Positions 57,385 to 64,000 of a stretch of DNA of 64,000 bases are shown here, one piece after another (within the stretch, counting starts at the first letter, position 1; the number at the start of each line of letters is the position of its first letter). The DNA lies in assembly GCA_001414345.1 (NCBI GenBank), contig LLCB01000187.1, forward strand, positions 1-64,000, in the 5' to 3' direction. The position numbers and the translations under genes are program-made. The notes beneath the pieces were generated by a model. That model was not told the origin of the DNA. It saw nothing but the letters and a program-made list of their open reading frames with translations, and made no database searches. The stretch is from Hymenoscyphus infarciens (Eukaryota > Ascomycota > Leotiomycetes > Helotiales > Helotiaceae).

Positions 57385-60300
57385 ATGGAGAGCGTGGAGG
57401 ATATTTCATCCACGCAGCTCCTAAGCGCGAATTTGTACTTTTTCCCCAACCAACTCCCCTTTCTTTGTTTTTTACACTGCAGTTACTAACTTTAGTTCAG
57501 GGAGGTATACAAAGATTCTTTCGCGCCGCCACCTCCAAGTCGACGGATTAGAGCTTGGGAACGCGCTCCGAGAGCTGCTTCTGCCCCGCGTCTTCAAGGC
57601 CAAAAGATATGGAAGAGACCCGGTCTACGACCACACGATAATAAGGAGAATGATGAGGCTGCGCAGGCGGAATTGATTAAAGGCGGAACTGGGTCGCGGA
57701 AGAGGGCGCGCATTCAAGGCGCGAAGGAGAATATTAGTGAGGCGAAGTGGATGGATGAGTTTACGCAGAGCAATGATGCGGAAATCTTCTGCAGTACGGG
57801 GGAGGGAACACCACTTTCGATGGGTTTTATTGATACGGAAAGTCTTATGGTTCCTAGGAAACGCACGAATGCGAACCATTTGGTTACTCCAAGGAAGGCA
57901 TTGAGGAAGCGGCCTAGTCACGAATCGAATCAAATCGTCTTGAGCCCGGTCAAGCTGTTGGAGGAGGCACCAGAGAAGCCAGTACGGAAGAGGGCGTCGA
58001 TACGTCAGAGCATTCGGAGGCTTACGGTTGAATCTGGGGATATCGAGGTCCAGGCAGCAGTTGCCTTTAGCTTTGAAAGTCCAAATGGTGCGACCCGAGA
58101 TTCTGTAGAATTGGCAACATCCCACAATATTCTGTCAGAAGGCACCGCTGTTGCTACGCTAGAGGTTCAAGATGTGGAGGCTACCAACGATGTGGACTCA
58201 ACTGCGGTGGAACCAGCCAAACAAATTACGCCACCTCCAAAAGTTTTCGAAGGGAATGTGGCTTCCCCCTCTGTTAAACAACAACAGCCATCTTCAATAG
58301 AAAACACGCCATCGAAATGCAACACTCAAGTCACGCCGATGGGCGACGAAATAATGTCCTCCACGATAACTCCCGATTTACAATTTGAGCAGGAGCCTGA
58401 AGTTGAGATAAGTGAGGAGGAGCAGATTGCAGAGCAGCTATATGCTACTTCTCCAGTCAAGCGGCCTGTTACAGTCTTCGATGAAGTTTCATTACTAGTT
58501 AACAGCCGGAGGAAAACCCTGGTTCACGTGCCCATGGAGAATAGCGAAGGGCCAATCACGCCTATATCGAAAAAGGGACGTAGGACCTCAAAAGCCAGAT
58601 GGACCAACGAGAGACCTGCCACTCGAAGAAGTACCAGATCAACACGCTCAAGCCTGTTTACCATAAACCAAGAAACCATGCTCATCGAACAACTTCCAGA
58701 GCCAACTCCAGAGGCACCATTGTCATCTACCCCAGAAAACCAAATCAAAGTCAGTGTTAGAGAAGTTATGCCTACACCTCAGGCTGTCATGAAATCGGAA
58801 CTAGATCAGCTACTTTCCCCTGGAATTGTGGAAGGGGATGATGTCGCTATTCCGATCGATTTCACTTCCGCTGTTGTTCCTAGGAGTGAACCTCCGTCTA
58901 CAGAGGACGATGAGATGATTTGGAGTGGGAAGGCTGATGGTGAGTCTGAAGCTCACGAGGACACCGAGATGGATGAGGAGCAGGATAACGACCACTCTCA
59001 CATGGACGAATCCAAGGCGTTTGAAGATACTCTAGTCTTTGATCAGCAGGATGACGACCAGTCTCGCATGGACGAATCTGGGACTTTGGGCAATGTTGAG
59101 ATCTTTGATCAGCAAGATAGGGAGGAGTCTGGCGATTTCGAAAATCACGACTCAGAAGTACAACAGTCTGTCACTAGCTCGGAGATTGGCAACGATTCAC
59201 CACATACACCTGATCAAATCGTTGAGCAAGAGGACGTGGATATTTTATCTCATTCTAGCCCGACTCCTTCAGCAACCAAAGAATCACCTACCAGCAATGA
59301 TTTCGAGCAAATCTCACCGAGCAAAACCGCAGTTTCACCCAGCAGCGATGTGGATGAAACAATCGCCGAGTCTTTGGAGGTTCTTGAACCAATTTCAGTA
59401 TCCTTGAACGGGACCTCTCCAGCCATGGCTGCTGACGAGACTCTTGATACAGTCATGGAAGATGTCACGGTTGAGATAAATGTAGATGTCAATCCACAGG
59501 ATCAAAAACAAACTAATTACGACCCCGATGATACAAATGTACTACTCGACTTCCTCAATCGCCATGCGAGCAAGGCTGCAAAGGCCCCTCGCAAGAGATC
59601 ACTCCCCCACTCACCACTCAGATTACCTCTCACCGACGCCGAGGAAACCACTGGATCAGCCTCCCCAGAAGCCCAAGCTGAAGCAAAAGACGAATTCGAC
59701 GTCAGCGTCGCTCCCGCCGAAAAGCCCAACAAACGACGAAGACGCAACTCCCGCTCCCAAACCGACCTAGATCCTACCCAACCACCAACCTCCATCCGTC
59801 GAAGTGGTAGAACACGACTTCCCGTGGTTAAGAGTTCTCAGTTGCCGCCCGCTCCTAGCTCGATCCCGTTCCGGAGGTTGGGTCAGGATAGCACGGTTAC
59901 GATTCAGCAGAGTAAGGAGAAGGAACTTGCTGCGCTGACGAGGATGAATACTAGGAAGAATAAGGGGGGTGCGCTATATCCGCTAGATGTTCTTGCTAAG
60001 AAGGATGAGAAGGGGGATATTCCGAGTAGGCAGAAAGCGTTGAAGGAGGTTTTTGATGAGAAGAGTAAGAGGGATGGGAAGGGGAAGAAAGCTAAAAACG
60101 TCGTTTGGGCCGAGCAGCTAGCGCATTATTCTGATGGTAAGAGGGTTGAGGTGGTTGACAAGGAAGGGGAGAAGGAGAAAGAGAAAGAGAAGAAGGAGAA
60201 ATCCATTGTTGTGAAGAAGAAAGTCGAGGTTGTGGCCAAGGAGGTGGTCAAGGGGAAGGAACCAATTGTACCTGTTGAGGAGAAGAAGAAGAAAGTTGTT

Positions 60301-60438
60301 GTGGTTGAGGAAAAGAAAGCAGAGGTGGGGGAAAAGAAGAGAAGTTCTATTCCCAGGGTGAGTATGAGGAGTAAGATGGCCCTTGGGATGGCTGCAAATG
60401 GGACGCCGGCGCCGAAGAGGAGAGCGAAGAGGAGTTGA
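57385..60438 (+). CDS. Large charged protein, probably nuclear, function unknown
   Basis: Predicted CDS join(57385..57434, 57501..60438), 995 aa; the 66-nt intron joins the ATG-containing exon MESVEDISSTQLLSAN to EVYKDSFAPPPPSRR. I recognise no domain. The N-terminal third is basic, with NLS-like runs (SRKRARIQ, PRKRTNAN). The middle (about 420-560) is acidic and holds two to three imperfect repeats of a DEEQDNDHSHMDES-like unit. Residues about 680-800 carry RKRSLPHSPLRLPL, KRRRRNSRSQTDLDPTQPP and SIRRSGRTRLPVV. The last 130 residues are Lys/Glu/Val-rich, possibly a long helix, and end in KRRAKRS. The composition fits a chromatin or spindle-associated scaffold, but that is speculation. Confidence 0.75.
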
Positions 60439-61313
60439 GCGAGCGAGCTAGCGAGCAAGGGGTGTTTGGTACTGATGTTGATGTCGATGTTGAATTTGTT
60501 AATAGTTTCCATACCTTGGCTTTTGCTGTTGGATTGCTGCGGTGTTTTTGGAGAAGCATGATGTATGGGTGTTCTGGGTTTTCTTTGCTGAGCATTTATG
60601 GTGGAGTCGAGCTTTTTTGTTTGCTTTGTTTTCCTTTGCTTTGCCCAGCGAGCTGATATCCTGATAGTGCAATTGAGAAGGTTAATTTATTATGAGAGGT
60701 TTTCTGAATGGTGTTTGAGGTGTTTGACTGCATTAGATTTTGCTTCGCTGTGTATGTGATTTTATGTTCACTACTGGCTGTTGAGAATACATGGTTATAC
60801 ACCCTTCCATTCCATCTTTCTGATTTTCGGGCGAAAGAACGGACTGCTGGTTTTAGTTGTTTTTCGCTCTCTGGCCAGGTGGTTTGAAATTTTGAGTTTT
60901 TGATAGCGAGGGAGGGAGGGAGGATTCGAAAACCCCATTTGTTGGGAATACAACGGAATATGTTGTATATTCAAAATCGCGGGTCATGCTGTGGGAAATC
61001 TGCGTCAAGTAGGTATTATGAAGGAAAGACCGCTTACTTTTGATGCTGAGTTGTTTTTCCTTCTTGTTTTAAATTCTATATTGAGTTGGTTTAGATTGGT
61101 CGGCAGAGAAGTTTCTTCAGTGTCACTTGTCCTTTGTGGTTGTGGTACATTGAGAGAGTAGGATTTTGGGTTATTCTAGGTGGTGTATTGTGGGTGGTGT
61201 ATTGTGGGTTTCCTTGTTCTGGTCTTTTAGGATATGTCAACGGAGTTTTTCCAGTCTTGGTGAAGAATTTGGGAGAGGGGGAGGGGAGTGGTTTTTTATT
61301 CCAGTGGGAGATG

Positions 61314-61336
61314 AATAGAATAGAATAGAATAGAAT
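61314..61336. repeat. (TAGAA)n microsatellite
   Basis: About four and a half tandem copies of the pentamer GAATA/TAGAA. Confidence 0.9.
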
Positions 61337-61983
61337 GATCGGGTGTTATTCTATTATATACAAGAGTAACGAGTTGTTACTCTGGCTCTATAATCACTAC
61401 TCTGAGTAACTCACGTCACGTCGGGTCGATTACTGGAGGGTGCGACTGGTCTAGTTTGCCTCTTGGTTTGTGTACTCCCGTATTGCTTTTTCATAATATA
61501 CTTTGGATATATATTCTGAAAGCTGGTCTCGAATGAGAATAGGCTATTGATTTTCCCATTCTAATTTTGAGTCCCTGCATTAGATTTGCGACACTAAATA
61601 TTTGTGGTTATGGTTGCAGCTTACGACCTAGGAGTTTTGTTGAATGAGCGTTTATTTCCGACGCTCCTCACTTTAAGATGCAGTGAACATAATGATAGAA
61701 AAACGAAATCGATAAGTGCTACCTCCCGAATTCGCTAAAATGTTCCCTCTCTATCCAAAAAGCATAATCTCTTTGGTTAATACAACTTCTACTCTTAATA
61801 TTTACAGTTCAAACCTCTCATAAAGACCCCACTAGTTGTAAATACTAGCTCGTTGGATACATATTTTTGTATTATGAGGATCTTCTTCAGCAATGCGCCC
61901 GAGTCTTGATCGGGAAAATGTTGCGTCGTGTTGATGATATGACTTTGCGTGATCGAGTATCCTCTCGGATGCAGGTAAGTACC

Positions 61984-62336
61984 TGGTACATACAGCCTCC
62001 AGTGAGAGTAGCCAGGACGTTTCACGACCCCTGAATCCTTGGAGTTGATCAAATCACATACCCTGCAACACACTAGTAGCTACCCTTACGTCCTGCGTAT
62101 TCCCCCAAGAGGTTGTACACTGGTAGTGCACTGGGACCTCTCACGAATCCGTTTACTATAACGATGTACTGTAGTACAGCCCCTCCTGGTGTTTAGCAGG
62201 ATCCAATCTGGAAGGGTAGCTACTAGTTAGTAAGTTGCAAGGTAGGTATTTTGCAAGGCAATTTTGGTGCGAATTGATCAACTCCAAGGGTTCTGGGATT
62301 ACGAAACATCCTGCTGATTACTGGGAGAGGCTGTAC
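61984..62336. repeat. Long imperfect inverted repeat
   Basis: The arms at 61984-62087 and 62212-62336 are imperfect reverse complements. Two blocks are perfect: ACTAGTAGCTACCCTT (62072-62087) with its complement at 62212-62227, and CTTGGAGTTGATCAA (62038-62052) with its complement at 62274-62288. Outside these, GTACATACAGCC pairs with GGCTGTAC. The spacer is about 124 bp. It may be a foldback element or a hairpin-RNA source. No target duplication was found. Confidence 0.7.
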
Positions 62337-64000
62337 AAGTACGCCGTACTTACTTGTGGGGTCGGAAAGTTGGATGTTGGAGGATTTTTGGGTAGTCGGT
62401 AGTGGTGGGGAAGATTGCGAGAGATTCTAATGCCGTGTTGGGGAACTCAGGGAGGGCGGGGAAGAGAAATACTCGGTAGGATTTTGTGATTTTGTGTTGT
62501 TAGCACGTCACATACGCGTTTGCATTTCGTTTCTAGGTTGAGAGGAAGTTGGGGTGTTGTTGGGGAGCGAGCGAGTGCTTTTTACTGACCCTCCATGGTA
62601 CGTACAGTACGCACCCCCTCCCTCGTTGGGATGCGCCGTTTTTGTTTATTTGTGAGTTGACCTTGTTAGACTGCTTTTTTCTGTTTTTTTTTCAACCTTT
62701 GGTTCGCTTATTCCTTGTACCACCTGTTAGAAGGTGCCTTTATTTTTATTGTTGTTCTTCTTCTGCCAGGATGTGAGTTGGTTGTCTTAGAATTTCTACT
62801 TAGGATGGACAGTGCTTACTTTTCAATAAAGACGATGGAATTGTATATTCATGTTGTATTATTGCACTTGTGTCTCAAAGTTCAAGCACAAACCAGAGAA
62901 CAATTGACGGATTGTGACTGTGATCAAAATGGATTTATATCCGTTATTTACGTGGCAGTCTTAGGGCGGGAGTCATCGGCAGTTGGGGGTTTCTGTGGCA
63001 TTCATTCTTCTATTGTTCTCTCCATTTCTTGCACTCTATCTTTCTGTCTCTCGGACCCATAGACAAAGTTCTTTTTGTTTGTTTCCTCGTTGGTTGTGGG
63101 ATGAATTATCTTCGTTCTCTAATTAAGTATAAGCTAGTTCTTGTCTTACGGGAGGACTGAAGCCTCTAGTTGAAGCGCGAAGCGCCTGTGACTATTATTG
63201 CATACTACGTACTCTCTTATTTCTGATTGGGTCAACCGATCCACAAAATATTTGGTCAATTTTCCCTGTTTAAAGTTATAGGATTTTTTTAAGTACAGTT
63301 ATCATAAAGTAACGTCACCAAACTGATGGTTTCAAGTGAGTTTAGGTTAGCGTAAAATCAGTGCTCATTTATCCTTTTTAGGGTGAATTGCAAGAACAGT
63401 CAGTACTTCCCGTTGGTGGCTGCCCTCAATTCCCATTCATCATCCGGAGGCCTTCTCAATTAAAGTTACGGAGGTACCTACGCTCGAGCGACGGTCATTT
63501 CATTTCACACACCCAAGCTGCAATGGAACAGCGTGACTTCACCAAAGTCAATCATCACCATTTCCGAACTCAGAATTCGCTGCCAATTAGTGGTAAACAT
63601 ACACTGCAACACCGTTCCTTGGTACGGTCTGTCTGGTGTGGGAGAAGATGGCTGGACTTTCTTTGGTACGGTACTTCTGCAATGCAACATCGTGAGGGTG
63701 CTCTGCTTGGTAAGTACGGTGGTACCAGGATGACTTAACTTTTGGCATTTACAAGTAACAAAGAACCTTGACCCCCACCATCAGATACTCATCAAAGCCT
63801 TGAAGTTTCTTGTCTGCTTTTCGGCTTTGGGTTTCTGCAATGCAACATTGAGAGTTTCTAGGGGAGGGATTGCTTGTTGCTGGATTGGCTGTGTCAACCC
63901 CACTCGCGTACAGGTGACGCTCCGAGTGCGGGTTACATATTTCCATCAGCACAGAGCATACCGGGAAATCCTACTTAGTCCCAGGCGTAACAGTCCATAA

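Larger units (their letters stand above)
60439..64000. other. Gene-poor end of window
   Basis: About 3.5 kb without a convincing gene. Frames at 61134, 62549, 62715, 63388 and 63533 lack protein character and overlap one another. Contents that can be named: a GGGA run (60908-60923), a TAGAA microsatellite (61314-61336), a short stem AGAGTAAC/GTTACTCT at 61363-61383, and the long inverted repeat at 61984-62336. A phrase CTGCAATGCAACAT recurs at about 63676 and 63837. Confidence 0.5.

Noticed and set aside
60906..60925. G-quadruplex from the GGGA run
   Set aside because: Only three GGG runs plus one GG are present, weaker than the cluster at 288-322.

Overview
The window is nuclear DNA of a filamentous ascomycete (Pezizomycotina; Leotiomycetes such as Helotiales is my best inference, not proven). 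The signs are short GT-AG introns of about 48-170 nt, a Zn2Cys6 regulator, a GH10-CBM1 xylanase, a UstYa-family gene, and sharply bounded AT-rich blocks made of mutated repeats. Direct comparison of repeat copies shows C-to-T and G-to-A differences, as expected of repeat-induced point mutation (RIP). There is no CRISPR array, rRNA or convincing tRNA.

Layout. 1-1249: a 15-bp satellite, a G-run cluster and a 450-bp inverted-repeat element. 1250-3049: SidL-like siderophore acetyltransferase. 3200-11500: an AT-rich graveyard of nested transposons (LTR element inside a long-TIR element inside a satellite; three hAT-like elements with 8-bp target duplications; a Tourist-like element). 11767-17226: a divergent pair, a DHA2 MFS exporter and a Zn2Cys6 regulator, with a 216-bp MITE between them. 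18289-19995: secreted GH10 xylanase. 20000-22550: gene-free, with an approximately 80-bp degenerate minisatellite. 22551-30519: an uncharacterised protein, TFIIH subunit Tfb1 and 2-oxoglutarate dehydrogenase E1. 31400-39720: a second decayed zone with nested hAT-like elements, the second 216-bp MITE, a UstYa-family gene with a damaged splice donor, a P450 pseudogene and an AT-rich relic. 41158-60438: a gene-dense housekeeping block with an F-box/WD40 protein, ribosomal protein L5, a HAD hydrolase, Arp2, Cdc24 and a large charged probable nuclear protein. 60439-64000: gene-poor, with a long imperfect inverted repeat.

How it works together. Conserved cellular genes (transcription/repair, TCA cycle, translation, actin nucleation, polarity) lie in normal-GC islands. 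Accessory genes (xylanase, exporter plus regulator, UstYa, P450) lie beside the repeat blocks, and those nearest the blocks are the damaged ones. For every multi-exon gene I joined exons by hand from splice consensus, and each total coding length divides by three.
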